Notes: generated by a model from the sequence alone, not told the origin. Positions 25,208 to 34,372 are shown, counted from the stretch's first letter. The stretch is DNA of 64,000 nt from Streptomyces lydicus (GCF_001729485.1 NZ_CP017157.1:5022001-5086000), one strand, 5' to 3'. A program made the numbers and translations.

Positions 25208-26257
25208 ATGACGAATGCGAACATCCCTGCGGGCTGGTATGCCGATCCGCAGGGCACCCCCCACCAACTGCGCTGGTGGGACGGGTCCCAGTGGACGGCG
25301 CACACCCACCCGGGACAGCAGCAGGCGGCGCACGTCGCCGGCGGTGCGGCCGACCGGTCCACCGCGGCACCCGAGCAGGCCCAGGCGGCCCGGCCCGCCG
25401 ACCGGCAGCCCACCCAGCAGCCGATGCCGCAGCAGTTCGCGCCGCAGCAGTCGGCCCCGGCGCAGGCCCCGTATCCGGGGCAGCAGCAGGGCGGCGTCGC
25501 GTACGGGCAGCCGGGCCCGGGCCACCCCCAGCAGAGCGGGCCGGCGCAGCAGCCGTACGCCGGGCAGCCGATGCCGGGACAGCCGGGCGCGAACCCGGCC
25601 GCGGTGGGGTACCAGGGCCAGCAGCAGGCGGGGGTGGCCCCCGGTGGCCCCGGCGGCGGCACGCTCTTCACCGAGCCGGTGCTGGTGGTCAACCAGAAGG
25701 CCAAGCTCATCGAGGTCACCAACGAGTACGGCGTGTTCGACCAGCACGGCAACGCCCTCGGCGCGGTCGTCCAGGTGGGCCAGAGCACGGCCAAGAAGGT
25801 GCTGCGGGTCGTCTCCAGCCTCGACCAGTACATGACCCACAAGCTGGAGATCCGGGACGCGTACGGCCAGCCGCAGCTGGTGCTGACCCGGCCCGCGAAG
25901 ATCATCAAGTCCAAGGTGATCGTGCAGCGCCCGGACGGCTCGCCGGTCGGCGAGATCGTCCAGCAGAACGCCATCGGGAAGATCAACTTCGCGATGACGG
26001 TCAACGGCCAGCAGATCGGCGCCATCAAGGCCGAGAACTGGCGGGCCTGGAACTTCGCGATCGTCGACCACGCCGACACCGAGGTCGCCCGGATCACCAA
26101 GACCTGGGAGGGCCTCGCCAAGACGATGTTCACGACCGCGGACAACTACGTCCTGCAGATCCACCACCAGCTGCCCGACCCGCTGCTGAGCCTGGTCGTC
26201 GCCACGGCCCTGACCGTCGACACCGCCCTCAAGCAGGACGCCCGCGGCTTTGGGTGA
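25208..26257 (+). CDS. DUF2510 plus scramblase-like (LURP-one/scramblase fold) protein
   Basis: A 349-residue protein in three parts. Residues about 8-32 form a DUF2510 motif (AGWYADPQGTPHQLRWWDG, then QWT). Residues 35-150 are a Gln/Pro/Gly/Ala-rich disordered linker. Residues 155-349 form a phospholipid-scramblase-related domain: TLFTEPVLVVNQKAKLIEVT, VSSLDQYMTHKLEIRD, KIIKSKVIVQRPDGSPVGEI, then VNGQQIGAIKAENWRAW. The name is structural only; bacterial members have no proven scramblase activity. The start at ATG 25208 lies within MTNANIPAGWY. Its stop overlaps the kinase start by 8 bp. Confidence 0.8.
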   Translation: MTNANIPAGWYADPQGTPHQLRWWDGSQWTAHTHPGQQQAAHVAGGAADRSTAAPEQAQAARPADRQPTQQPMPQQFAPQQSAPAQAPYPGQQQGGVAYGQPGPGHPQQSGPAQQPYAGQPMPGQPGANPAAVGYQGQQQAGVAPGGPGGGTLFTEPVLVVNQKAKLIEVTNEYGVFDQHGNALGAVVQVGQSTAKKVLRVVSSLDQYMTHKLEIRDAYGQPQLVLTRPAKIIKSKVIVQRPDGSPVGEIVQQNAIGKINFAMTVNGQQIGAIKAENWRAWNFAIVDHADTEVARITKTWEGLAKTMFTTADNYVLQIHHQLPDPLLSLVVATALTVDTALKQDARGFG

Positions 26258-27269
26258 GCCCGCCGACCGCGGCACCGCCCGCGGTCATGTGCTCGGGGTC
26301 GACTCCGGCGGTTCGGGGCTGCGGATCGCCGTGGCGCGCGCCGATGACGCCGCGGTGCGCCCGCTCGCGTCGGCCGCCTCGGCCGAGCCGGTGCGCACCG
26401 GCCCGCGGGGTATCGAAGCGGACCATCTGCTCACCCAACTGCTGCCCGCGGCCGAGGAGTTGGCGCGCGAGGTCGGTGCGGACGGCTTCGCGGCGGTGTG
26501 CGTGGGCGCGGCCGGCATGGCTTCGCTGGGTGACGAACTGCGCGCCCGACTGCCCGGCGCGCTGACCGCCGCCCTCGGGGTGCGCCGGCTCGCGCTCGCG
26601 GGTGACGCGGTGACCGCGTACGCCGGTGCGCTGGGCCAGCGGCCCGGGGCGGTGGTCGCCGCGGGCACCGGCATGATCGCCCTGGGTACCGACCTGACCC
26701 CGGCGGGCGGTTGGCGCCGCGCGGACGGCTGGGGCCATCTGCTCGGCGACTGCGGCGGCGGCGCCTGGATCGGCCGGGCCGGCCTGGAGGCCGCGCTGCG
26801 CGCGCACGACGGGCGGCCCGGCGGCTCGGCGGCCCTGCTGGCGTCGGCGGAGGCGGTGTTCGGGCCGGTCACCGGGCTGCCCGGCATGCTCTACCCACGC
26901 GCCGACCGGCCCGCCGTACTGGCCTCGTTCGCCCCGGAGGTCGGCCGCCGCGCCGGCGGCGGGGACGCGGTGGCGCTCGGCATCCTGCGGGCCGCCGCGG
27001 AACACATCGCCGACGCCGCGGCCGCGGTCTGCCCGCCGGGCGAAGGGACCGCGGTGGCCTGGACCGGCGGACTGTTCGGCATCGGCGAACCGCTGCTCGC
27101 CCCGCTGCGCCGGGCGCTCGCCGAGCGGCTGCCCGGGGCTCGTCCGGCGGCCGCCGGGAAGAGCCCGCTGGAGGGTGCCCTGACGATCGCCGCGGCACTG
27201 GCCGGCGACCGCCTGCTGCTGCCCCCGGATCCCAAGTTGTTGCAGATCACACGGCCTGCGCGGGGGTGA
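26250..27269 (+). CDS. BadF/BadG/BcrA-type ATPase, N-acetylglucosamine kinase-like
   Basis: A 339-residue member of the actin/hexokinase/Hsp70 ATPase superfamily. The first phosphate-binding loop is VLGVDSGGSGLRIAV; the second is VVAAGTGMIALG, followed by GWGHLLGDCGGGAWIG, a hallmark of N-acetylglucosamine kinase-like BadF proteins; the adenosine motif is AWTGGLFG. It probably phosphorylates an amino sugar from wall or chitin turnover, but the substrate is not proven. The TTG at 26250 overlaps the upstream stop; a later in-frame GTG within GHVLGVDSGG is the only close alternative. The start is the weak point. Confidence 0.8.
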   Translation: MGEPADRGTARGHVLGVDSGGSGLRIAVARADDAAVRPLASAASAEPVRTGPRGIEADHLLTQLLPAAEELAREVGADGFAAVCVGAAGMASLGDELRARLPGALTAALGVRRLALAGDAVTAYAGALGQRPGAVVAAGTGMIALGTDLTPAGGWRRADGWGHLLGDCGGGAWIGRAGLEAALRAHDGRPGGSAALLASAEAVFGPVTGLPGMLYPRADRPAVLASFAPEVGRRAGGGDAVALGILRAAAEHIADAAAAVCPPGEGTAVAWTGGLFGIGEPLLAPLRRALAERLPGARPAAAGKSPLEGALTIAAALAGDRLLLPPDPKLLQITRPARG

Positions 27270-27362
27270 CGGCGAAGACGCGCGGGATAAATCGGGACGG
27301 ATACCTCAGCAGCGAACCCTCCCTCCGCGCGGGGGTGGTCCGAGGCGTTAGCATGCGGCGCC

Positions 27363-28319
27363 ATGAGTTCCCCCACTGGGCCCGCACCTGGCTCGCCCCA
27401 TTCCGAAGCCGCATCCCCGAGCCCGGGAGCCGCACCCGGCCTGCCTGTACGTATGCCGCGCGCGCGGCAGTCCGGCCGCCACCGCAGGCCGGAGCCGCTC
27501 GCCGCACCCGAGGGCGCACCCGCCCTGGTGCTGGCCGTGCCCGGCACCCCCACCTCCGCCTCGCGCAGCCTGGCGGAGGAGGTCTCCAGCATCGCCCGCT
27601 CCGAACTCCCGGGCCTCGACGCCCGGATCGGCTACGTCGACGGCGGTGACGACGAGTTCCCGTCCCTGGAGGCCGTGCTGACGCGCGCCGCCGCCGAGCA
27701 GAAGGCCCGCGAGGAGGTCGACGGGCGCCCCGACCCCGGCCCCGCCGCGGTCGTCGTGCCGCTGCTGGCCGGGCCGGACAGCGCGCTGCTGCGCCGGATA
27801 CGCCAGGCCATGATGAACAGCGGCTCCGGCGCCGAGCTGACCGACGTGCTGGGGCCGCACCCGCTGCTCGCCGAGGCACTGCACGTCCGGCTGTCCGAGG
27901 CCGGTCTGGCGCGCGCCGACCGGGCCCGGCTGTTCACCGTCGCCACGGCCGCCGACGGCATCATTCTCGCCACCGTCGGCGGCGACGAGGCCGTGCAGGC
28001 CGCCGGCATCACCGGCATGCTGCTCTCCGCGCGGCTCGCGGTGCCGGTGCTGGCCGCCGCGCTGGACGAGGAGGGCGCCATCTCCCGTACGGCGGAGCAG
28101 CTGCGCGGGTCGGGTTCGCAGGCGCTGGCGCTGGCGCCGTACCTGATCGGGCCGGAGATCGCCGACGGCCTGGTGGGGGCGGCGGCGGAGGAGGCCGGCT
28201 GCGCCTCGGCCGAGGCGCTGGGCGCGTACGGCGCGGTGGGCCGGCTGGTCCTGTCCAACTACGCGGCGTCGGTGGGCATCACCCTGCCGACGCAGGCCCA
28301 GGGAGCACCGGTCCGCTAG
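27363..28319 (+). CDS. CbiX/sirohydrochlorin chelatase-like protein
   Basis: A 318-residue protein with a disordered, basic N terminus (about 1-50) and a duplicated chelatase fold. Typical first-domain features are LVLAVPGTPTSASRSLAEEV, the position where chelatases have their HGSR motif but here without His, then VVVPLLAGPDSALLRRIRQAM. The second half has LAPYLIGPEIADGL. Because metal-coordinating His residues are largely missing from the expected sites, cobalt or iron chelation is doubtful; the family is common in streptomycetes, usually as an orphan. A clear terminator hairpin follows. Confidence 0.65.
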   Translation: MSSPTGPAPGSPHSEAASPSPGAAPGLPVRMPRARQSGRHRRPEPLAAPEGAPALVLAVPGTPTSASRSLAEEVSSIARSELPGLDARIGYVDGGDDEFPSLEAVLTRAAAEQKAREEVDGRPDPGPAAVVVPLLAGPDSALLRRIRQAMMNSGSGAELTDVLGPHPLLAEALHVRLSEAGLARADRARLFTVATAADGIILATVGGDEAVQAAGITGMLLSARLAVPVLAAALDEEGAISRTAEQLRGSGSQALALAPYLIGPEIADGLVGAAAEEAGCASAEALGAYGAVGRLVLSNYAASVGITLPTQAQGAPVR

Positions 28320-28346
28320 GACGCTTCCCAGGTCAGGCACCGCACC

Positions 28347-28383
28347 GGAGGGCCGCCCCGCGCAGCGCGCAGGGCGGCCCTCC
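28347..28383 (+). terminator. Terminator hairpin after the CbiX-like gene
   Basis: A perfect 12-bp stem, GGAGGGCCGCCC (28347-28358) pairing with 28372-28383, encloses 13 bases. It lies 27 bp after the stop codon, without a T-tract. Confidence 0.75.
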
Positions 28384-28503
28384 GTCGTACCGAGGGGCGC
28401 GGAAGGGTCGTCAGAGGGCCTGGCAGGCCCGGACGGCCCCCCGGGGGCGGCCGGGGGCCGTACGCTCGTGAGAGGACCGCTCAGCGCCTTCGGGAGGATG
28501 TTC

Positions 28504-28845
28504 ATGACGAACGTCGACGTCGTCCGCGCCGCCTTCAGCGCCTACCTCGCGCAGGACCGCGAGGCCATCGACCGGCTGCTCGCCGACGACTTCGTCTTCA
28601 CCAGCCCCCAGGACGACCACATCGGCAAGGCCGCCTTCCTGGAGGTCTGCTTCCCCACCGCGGACCGTCTGCGCCATCAGGAGATCCTCGATGCGGTGGC
28701 CCTGGACGACCACCGGGTGTGCGTCCGCTACGAGTACGAGCTGACGACCGGCGAACGGCACCGCAACGTCGAGGTGCAGACGGTGCGCGACTGCCGGATC
28801 GCCGAGATCGAGGTGTACTTCGGCGGCCGCTTCCCGTCGGGCTGA
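28504..28845 (+). CDS. SnoaL-like/NTF2-fold protein
   Basis: A 113-residue protein of the NTF2-like fold: VVRAAFSAYLAQDREAIDRLLADDFVFTSP in two adjoining helices and strand, then IGKAAFLEVCFP, a RYEYELTTGERHRNVEV strand pair, and IAEIEVYFGG at the end. Members include polyketide cyclases, hydratases and ketosteroid isomerases; no catalytic set can be assigned. ATG 28504 was chosen because GGGAGG lies seven bases upstream; ATG 28498 would sit on the ribosome site. Monocistronic. Confidence 0.8.
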   Translation: MTNVDVVRAAFSAYLAQDREAIDRLLADDFVFTSPQDDHIGKAAFLEVCFPTADRLRHQEILDAVALDDHRVCVRYEYELTTGERHRNVEVQTVRDCRIAEIEVYFGGRFPSG

Positions 28846-28863
28846 ACCGCCGCCCGGTACGGC

Positions 28864-29910
28864 TCAGACGAACACGACGCAGGACGCGGCCGGTGCCTCG
28901 ATCGCACCGCCGCGGGCCGGGATGCCGGTCTCCGGGTCGACGGTGAACCAGGTGACGTCGCCGGACCGCTCGTTGGCGGCGTACAGGTGCCGGCCGTCGG
29001 GGTGCAGCGTCAGGTCGCGGGGCCAGTGGCCGCCGCACGGCACGGTGGTGACCAGGCGCGTGGGGTCGCCGGCCGCGTCGAGGGCGAGCACCGAGAGGCT
29101 GTCGTGGCCGCGGTTGGCGGCCCAGGCGAACCGGCCGTCCGGGGAGACGACCAGTTCGGACGGGAAGGTGGCCGTGGGCACCGCCTCGTCCGTCAGGAGC
29201 CGGATCTCCCCCCGGGGCGTCAGCGCGCCCTGCCCGGCGTCCCACCGGCAGACCGTCACCGTCGGGTCGAGTTCGTTGATGACGTAGGCGCGGTCGCCGC
29301 GGGGGTGGAAGGCGAGGTGGCGCGGTCCGCTCCCGGGCCGCAGCCGCACCTCGTCGCACAGCACCGGCGTGCCGTCGGCGCCGAGGGTGCACACCCGCAC
29401 CGAGTCGGTGCCCAGATCGACGCTGAGCAGCCGGCCGCCGGTGGGGTCGGGCAGCACCGCGTGCGCGTGCGGGCCTTCCTGGCGGTCCGTCTGCGGGCCG
29501 CTGCCCTCGTGGGTGAGCACCCGGGCCGGGCCGCCGAGCGAGCCGTCGGCCCGTACGGGGAGCACACTGACGCTGCCCGAGCTGTAGTTGGCGGTGACGA
29601 GGTGACCGCCGAGGAGGGTCAGATGGGTGGGGTCGGCGCCGCCCACGGGGACGGTGGGGCCGAGCGGCCGGGGCCCCTCGGGCGTGAGCGCGAAGGCGGC
29701 CGCGGCACCGTCCGGGGTCTCGCTGACCGCGTAGAGGTACCGCCCGTCGGGGCTCGCCACCAGGTAGGAGGGGTTGGGGACGGCGTCGGTGGAGTGCAGC
29801 GGGGTGAGGGCCCCGGAGGTCGGGTCCACGGCGGCGGTGGTGATGCCGAGGCCGCCGGCCGTGGTGAAGGATCCGATGTACGCGCGCCGGCCGCCGTCGT
29901 TCGTCGCCAC
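28864..29910 (-). CDS. Lactonase family protein (6-phosphogluconolactonase-type seven-bladed propeller)
   Basis: A 348-residue beta-propeller of the Pgl/3-carboxymuconate lactonase family. Blade signatures repeat through the protein: NPSYLVASPDGRYLYAVSE, DPTHLTLLGGHLVTANYSSG, GPRHLAFHPRGDRAYVINE, FPSELVVSPDGRFAWAANRG and WPRDLTLHPDGRHLYAANE. The HAHAVLPDPTG stretch is the family's conserved His segment. It hydrolyses sugar or muconolactone-type lactones in relatives; the substrate here is unknown. GTG start at 29910. It is convergent with the NTF2-fold gene, with 18 bp between. Confidence 0.85.
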   Translation of the reverse strand: MATNDGGRRAYIGSFTTAGGLGITTAAVDPTSGALTPLHSTDAVPNPSYLVASPDGRYLYAVSETPDGAAAAFALTPEGPRPLGPTVPVGGADPTHLTLLGGHLVTANYSSGSVSVLPVRADGSLGGPARVLTHEGSGPQTDRQEGPHAHAVLPDPTGGRLLSVDLGTDSVRVCTLGADGTPVLCDEVRLRPGSGPRHLAFHPRGDRAYVINELDPTVTVCRWDAGQGALTPRGEIRLLTDEAVPTATFPSELVVSPDGRFAWAANRGHDSLSVLALDAAGDPTRLVTTVPCGGHWPRDLTLHPDGRHLYAANERSGDVTWFTVDPETGIPARGGAIEAPAASCVVFV

Positions 29911-30031
29911 TGGTCCGCCCTTCGTCCGCTGCCCGCCCGGGTGCCTGCTCCGGCGACGCTAACAGCCGGGACCGGCCGTTCGGCGGCTTCGGCCGGTTCC
30001 CGTCGGCCGCGGGTCCGGACCCGACCGGCCG

Positions 30032-31540
30032 TCAGGCCCCGACCAGCGGTGACGGCCGGTTGCTGCGCAGCGGCGCCGCCAGTTCGGCCAGCGTCCGCTC
30101 CAGGCCGTGCAGATGGGCGAGCGCGGTCTCGGGCACCGGGGCGTGCGGAAGGGCCGCGTCGGCGCCCGGTGCGCGGCGGGTGGCGCCCGGTGTGGTGAGG
30201 GCCTCCACGGCGGCCTCCACCCGCCAGCAGGCGGCGGCGAGGCGGTCGTCGTGCGACGCCTCCGGGTCGGCGGCGACGGACGCGAGCCCGCGGAGCTCGC
30301 GGGCGCAGTCGTCGAGCAGCGCGAGGACCCGCCGGGCCTTGTCCTTACGGGTGCGCAGCGGGCTGAGCGGGTGCACGAGCGGCGCGAGGGACAGCCGGAC
30401 GCGGCCCAGCAGCAGCTCCAGTTCCGCCACCCGGGGTGCGGGGTCGGCGGTCTCCGAGCCGGCGAGGCGGGCCGCCGCCTCGGCGGCACAGGCGTGGACG
30501 CAGCGCAGGGCGCGCTGGATCCAGGCGTCCGTGGTGGCGTGGGTGGTCACCGGCAGCACCAGGAGGACGGCGAGGGCCGCGCCGAGCGCGCCGACGCCGG
30601 TCTCGGCCAGCCGGAGGGCGAGCAGGGCGGGGTCCAGGACGCCGAGGAGCCCGTAGAGCAGCCCGGCCATCACGGTCACCGCGAACATCATCCACGTGTA
30701 GGACACCGCCGCGGTGTAGAAGATCCCGAAGACGCTCACCGCGACCAGGGCCACGGACGGGACGGCGGCACCGTGCAGCGGCAGCGCCACGACGGCTCCG
30801 GCGGCGATGCCCAGCACCGTGCCGAGGATCCGCCGGAAGCCGCGTACGAGGGTCTCGCCGCGGGAGGCGGTGTTCACGAAGATCCACCAGGTGGCGCCCA
30901 CCGCCCAGTACCAGCGCTGGTCGGACAGCAGCTGTCCGGCCAGCAGGGCGAAGCCGCCGCCCAGCGTGGCCTGCACGGCCTGGCGGGTGGTCGTCCGGGC
31001 CAGGCCGGAGCCGTGCAGCGTGACGGGCGGCGCGGCGGGCGGCAGCCGCCGCTCGTAGCACCAGAGCCCGAAGCGGACGGTCGAGGCGGCGAGCAGGGAG
31101 AGGGTGACGGCGGCGCACAGTTCGGGCAGCTGGCGGGGCACCGCGTGCAGGAACTGCGTGGCGAAGAAGGTCATGAACGCGAACACCCCGAGGGCGTGGC
31201 CCCGGGGGCCCCAGCGCCGGGCGTAGACGCCCAGCCCCATGACCGCGAGGAAGGCCGCGTCGCGGGCCGCCGGGTGGTCGTGCAGCAGCGTCGCGAGGGC
31301 CAGCACCGGGAATCCGGCGGCGGGCAGCAGGGCCGTGGTGAGCGCCTGGCCGCGGACCGTGGCGTCGGTGACGGTGAACAGCGCGAGGAGCGCGGCGAGC
31401 CCGCCGGTGACGGCCGCGACGAGCGAGTGGCCGGCGAGGCCGCAGACGGCCACCGCCAGACCGATGCCGAGGACGGCCCGGGTGGCGCTGCGCAGCCGCA
31501 GCCGGCCCGGGTCCGGAGCCACGAACACCTTCTTCAGCAC
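30032..31540 (-). CDS. FUSC family transporter-like membrane protein
   Basis: A 502-residue inner-membrane protein with two blocks of five to six helices, the arrangement of the fusaric acid resistance/aromatic acid exporter (FUSC) family. First block runs from about SATRAVLGIGLAVAVC to AVTLSLLAASTVRFG; the second from RQAVQATLGGGFALL, with the WWIFVNTASRGETLVRGFRRILGT signature spread over two short stretches, to LAVLLVLPV. A long soluble helical C terminus follows. Start at GTG 31540 follows GGGCGGGAAGCT and avoids a Pro/Arg-rich leader. No membrane-fusion partner lies nearby, so export is inferred from family only. Confidence 0.8.
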   Translation of the reverse strand: MLKKVFVAPDPGRLRLRSATRAVLGIGLAVAVCGLAGHSLVAAVTGGLAALLALFTVTDATVRGQALTTALLPAAGFPVLALATLLHDHPAARDAAFLAVMGLGVYARRWGPRGHALGVFAFMTFFATQFLHAVPRQLPELCAAVTLSLLAASTVRFGLWCYERRLPPAAPPVTLHGSGLARTTTRQAVQATLGGGFALLAGQLLSDQRWYWAVGATWWIFVNTASRGETLVRGFRRILGTVLGIAAGAVVALPLHGAAVPSVALVAVSVFGIFYTAAVSYTWMMFAVTVMAGLLYGLLGVLDPALLALRLAETGVGALGAALAVLLVLPVTTHATTDAWIQRALRCVHACAAEAAARLAGSETADPAPRVAELELLLGRVRLSLAPLVHPLSPLRTRKDKARRVLALLDDCARELRGLASVAADPEASHDDRLAAACWRVEAAVEALTTPGATRRAPGADAALPHAPVPETALAHLHGLERTLAELAAPLRSNRPSPLVGA

Positions 31541-31899
31541 AGCTTCCCGCCCCTTCGGTCCGTGTACCGGCGTTCCCGTCCGGGTCCCGGCATGACAAAG
31601 GCGCCGCGGGGTCCGCAGCGCCATCGACGGCACCATGACAGCACCTCCCGTACTGATGGCTCAACACAGGCGGGATGTACTGGGCCAATGGCACAGATGC
31701 CGGGGCTGGGGCGGTGCCGAAGCGAGCCAATGGCAGAGGCTTTCGGAGGGGAAGCGGAGGACGGCCGTCCGCCGCGGGGGGCCGTCCGCGGGTCCGCGCG
31801 GCGTCCGGGGCGCGCCACCCGGCAGCGGTGTCCGGGTCACCCGTAACGGGGGATCCGCGGCCCCGCCGTCCGCTGGACATTCGCAGTCGAGGAGGCGTC
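31541..31899. other. Divergent intergenic region without a recognised gene
   Basis: This 359-bp spacer separates the FUSC gene (minus) from the HdeD-type gene (plus) and must hold both promoters. Its left half (31620-31720) is moderately A+T-richer, with CATGACAGCACC and TACTGATGG stretches; the right half is very G+C-rich. No open frame in it shows convincing codon bias, and no clear dyad was seen. Confidence 0.5.
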
Positions 31900-32514
31900 A
31901 TGTCCACACCCACCGATATCCCACCGCGGCACGGCCCCGCCGACGCCCAGGACGTCCTGGGCGCCCTGGGCGGCTCCTGGCACTGGGCCCTCGGCTTCGC
32001 CCTGGCGACCCTGATCCCCGGCATCCTGATCCTGGTCTGGCCGGACGAGACGCTCCGGGTACTGGCCGTCATCATCGGTCTGCAGCTGCTGCTGGCCGGC
32101 GTCTTCAGCTTCGTACGGGCCTTCTCCCGGGACGCCCGGCAGGGCGGCAGGGTGGCCGGGGTGCTGATCGCGCTCGTGGCCGTCCTGGCGGGGGTGCTGT
32201 GCCTGCGGCATCCGATGCAGACGATCGCCGCGCTCTCGCTGATCGTCGGCGCCTACTGGGTGATGGGGGGCCTGCTGACCGCCTTCGTGGCGATCGCCGA
32301 CCGCGACCTCGTGCACCGGGGCCTGACCTTCGCCGCCGGCGCGCTCGGCGTCGTGGCGGGGATCGTCGTGCTCGGCTTCCCGGTGCAGTCCGCGGTGGCG
32401 CTCGCGCGGCTGCTGGGCCTGTGGCTCGTCGTGCTCGGCGCGCTGGAACTCGCGGTGGCCTTCGCCCTGCGCTCCGCGCTGCGCCGGGCCGCCCCGCCGG
32501 CGGACCGGGACTGA
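31900..32514 (+). CDS. HdeD/DUF308 family membrane protein
   Basis: A 204-residue protein with six hydrophobic helices in three pairs, for example HWALGFALATLIPGILILVW, LAVIIGLQLLLAGVFSFV, VLIALVAVLAGVLCL, IVGAYWVMGGLLTAFVAI and LLGLWLVVLGALELAVAFAL. The repeated helix pair with WP near the end of the first helix is the DUF308 signature found in E. coli HdeD, an acid-resistance protein; no biochemical function is established. GAGGAGG precedes the ATG. Confidence 0.85.
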   Translation: MSTPTDIPPRHGPADAQDVLGALGGSWHWALGFALATLIPGILILVWPDETLRVLAVIIGLQLLLAGVFSFVRAFSRDARQGGRVAGVLIALVAVLAGVLCLRHPMQTIAALSLIVGAYWVMGGLLTAFVAIADRDLVHRGLTFAAGALGVVAGIVVLGFPVQSAVALARLLGLWLVVLGALELAVAFALRSALRRAAPPADRD

Positions 32515-32531
32515 GCGCGGGCGGCGCGCCG

Positions 32532-33053
32532 TCAGTGCTGCAACGCGGCCTTGAGGACCACGATGAGCAGGCCGAGCAGCATGTTGACCACGCCCGAGGC
32601 CAGCACCAGCCGGCGGCCGGCACCGGCGCGCAGCGTGGCGGCCATCGCCCAGCCGACCTGACCGACGAGCGCGACCACCAGGGCCAGCCACGCGACCCCC
32701 GCGTAGTCGAGTCCGAGCTGCCCGGCGAGGGCCGCGGCGGCGGCCGGCGGGACGGCCGCCTCGACGATCGGCCGCTCGTCGGCGCACACCCGCCGGATCT
32801 CCGCCCGGTTGAGGTCCTGCCCGACGACCCGGGCGCCGAAGAGCCGCGCGAAGACGTGCGCGGCCCAGAACACCCCGCCGGTGCACAGCAGCAGGAGAGC
32901 GAGCTGGAGCCACGGGGAGGGGCCGAGCGCTCCGGCACCGACCACCACGGACGCGGCGAGCAGCGAGCCGTAGACCGCGCCGCTGTAGTCGATCCGGGCG
33001 GGCTCGGCCCGGTGCGGCGGCTTCGGGTGGGCGTCTCGGGTGCGGCCGGTCAT
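32532..33053 (-). CDS. Four-helix membrane protein of unknown function
   Basis: A 173-residue membrane protein with four hydrophobic segments: the GAVYGSLLAASVVVGAGAL helix, LQLALLLLCTGGVFWAAHVF, AWLALVVALVGQVGWAMAA and LASGVVNMLLGLLIVVLKA. A polar loop with DLNRAEIRRVCADERPIVE separates the two halves. Its ATG overlaps the stop of the lipid-kinase-type gene (ATGA), so it is translated with it and may be a partner. I recognise no named family beyond a streptomycete integral membrane protein. Confidence 0.7.
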   Translation of the reverse strand: MTGRTRDAHPKPPHRAEPARIDYSGAVYGSLLAASVVVGAGALGPSPWLQLALLLLCTGGVFWAAHVFARLFGARVVGQDLNRAEIRRVCADERPIVEAAVPPAAAAALAGQLGLDYAGVAWLALVVALVGQVGWAMAATLRAGAGRRLVLASGVVNMLLGLLIVVLKAALQH

Positions 33054-34372
33054 CCGGCCCGCCCCCGCGTCAGGGCCAGCCGCCGCACCCGCCGCCAGTC
33101 CATGGGCGGGGCCGCGGGCCGGACGCCGGGGCGGTGCCGGGGCAGCCGTACACGCAGCGCGCCGGGTGCGATCCGGCAGCGCACCGGGGTGGGCAGCATG
33201 AGGGCCTCGCCGTCGACGCCGGCCTCGACGGCCGGGGTGTCCGCGTCGACCACCACCTCCGGGGCGGTGGCCGCGACCAGCCCGGGACCGCGGCGGCCGC
33301 GCAGCATCCAGGCCGCCTCGGCCGCGCTGTCGACGGTGATGCCGAGCACCCCCAGGACGCCGGTGTCCAGCCGTTCGCGCCGTCCGAGGCCGGCCGGGTC
33401 GCCCGTCCCGTAGGGGTTGTTGCTCACCAGCACCGCCTGGGGCGCGTCGAGGGTCAGGTCCCGCGCCCGGACGGCCAGCCGGGGGCCGGTGTGGTGGGTC
33501 AGCAGGTCCGGCAGCATGCGCAGGGTCGTACGGGCCTTGTCGTCGCGGTACGCCGGGCTCTGCACGACCGCCGCGTAGGCGCCGAAGGAGGCGTTGTTGA
33601 CGAAGACCCGCTCCCGGCCTCCGGCCTCGGGCCCCGCCACCCCGATGTAGCCCAGGTCGACGCGGAGCTCGACGCCGTCGGTGAGGGCCGCCAGCGCGCT
33701 CGCGGGGTCCGCGCGGTCGAGGCCGAGGTCCATGGCGAAGTGGTTGCGGGTGCCGGCCGGGATGACCATGAAGGGCACACCGTGCTCCGCGGCGACGCCC
33801 GCGACCAGGGCCTGGGTGCCGTCGCCCCCGGCGACGCCGAGCAGGTCGGCGCCGTCGTCGACGGCCTGCCGGGCGAGTGCGGCGACGTCCTGCGGCTGCC
33901 CGGGGTCGAGCACCGCGACCCGGGCGCCGAGCGCCTCGGCCTTCTCGACCAGCCTGCCCGCGCCGACCTTTCCGCCGCCGGAGCGCGGGTTCATGATCAG
34001 GAAGGGGCGGGCGGGAGGCAGGGCGGGGGTTCCCGGTGCGTCCGCGCGGCCCTTCCCCACCGTCAGCGCGGCCCTGCCGGTGGACAGCGCCAGGGTCCAC
34101 AGCCCCAGGGCGACCAGGACGACCCAGAACAGCCCGGCGGCCACGTACAGCACGAGCACGGCGAGCGGCGCCAGCACCACCAGGAGGAGGGCGAGCGCGC
34201 GCGCCGGGCCACGGCGGGAGAGCACCCACCAGACGCCGGCCGCCGTGACGGCCAGCCCGGCCGCACCCAGCGCGAGCAGGACGACGCTGCGGAGCCCCGC
34301 GAACACCAGCAGGACCAGCAGCGCCGCCGCCCCCGCGGTCAGCGCCACGCGTGCGGTCCAGCGTCCGTCCAC
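33050..34372 (-). CDS. Diacylglycerol kinase-type lipid kinase with N-terminal membrane domain
   Basis: A 440-residue protein. Four transmembrane helices occupy about residues 5-105; the rest is a diacylglycerol/sphingosine kinase catalytic domain with FLIMNPRSGGGKVGAG (nucleotide loop), GVAGGDGTQAL (catalytic GGDGT) and VIPAGTRNHFAMDLGLD, then the beta-sandwich half with VFVNNASFGAYA. All motifs are intact, so it probably phosphorylates a membrane lipid on the cytoplasmic side. GTG 34372 follows AGGAGGGAGG by about ten bases. Coupled to the small membrane protein downstream and divergent from a LuxR regulator. Confidence 0.85.
   Translation of the reverse strand: MDGRWTARVALTAGAAALLVLLVFAGLRSVVLLALGAAGLAVTAAGVWWVLSRRGPARALALLLVVLAPLAVLVLYVAAGLFWVVLVALGLWTLALSTGRAALTVGKGRADAPGTPALPPARPFLIMNPRSGGGKVGAGRLVEKAEALGARVAVLDPGQPQDVAALARQAVDDGADLLGVAGGDGTQALVAGVAAEHGVPFMVIPAGTRNHFAMDLGLDRADPASALAALTDGVELRVDLGYIGVAGPEAGGRERVFVNNASFGAYAAVVQSPAYRDDKARTTLRMLPDLLTHHTGPRLAVRARDLTLDAPQAVLVSNNPYGTGDPAGLGRRERLDTGVLGVLGITVDSAAEAAWMLRGRRGPGLVAATAPEVVVDADTPAVEAGVDGEALMLPTPVRCRIAPGALRVRLPRHRPGVRPAAPPMDWRRVRRLALTRGRAG

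Noticed and set aside
21522..25370. A very long minus-strand open frame of about 1280 codons running across the OYE, BNR and Ung genes
   Set aside because: Only its last 123 codons (the ArsR protein) have a recognisable fold; the rest is a low-complexity Arg/Gly/Pro/Val sequence antisense to well-defined genes, a usual artefact in very G+C-rich DNA.
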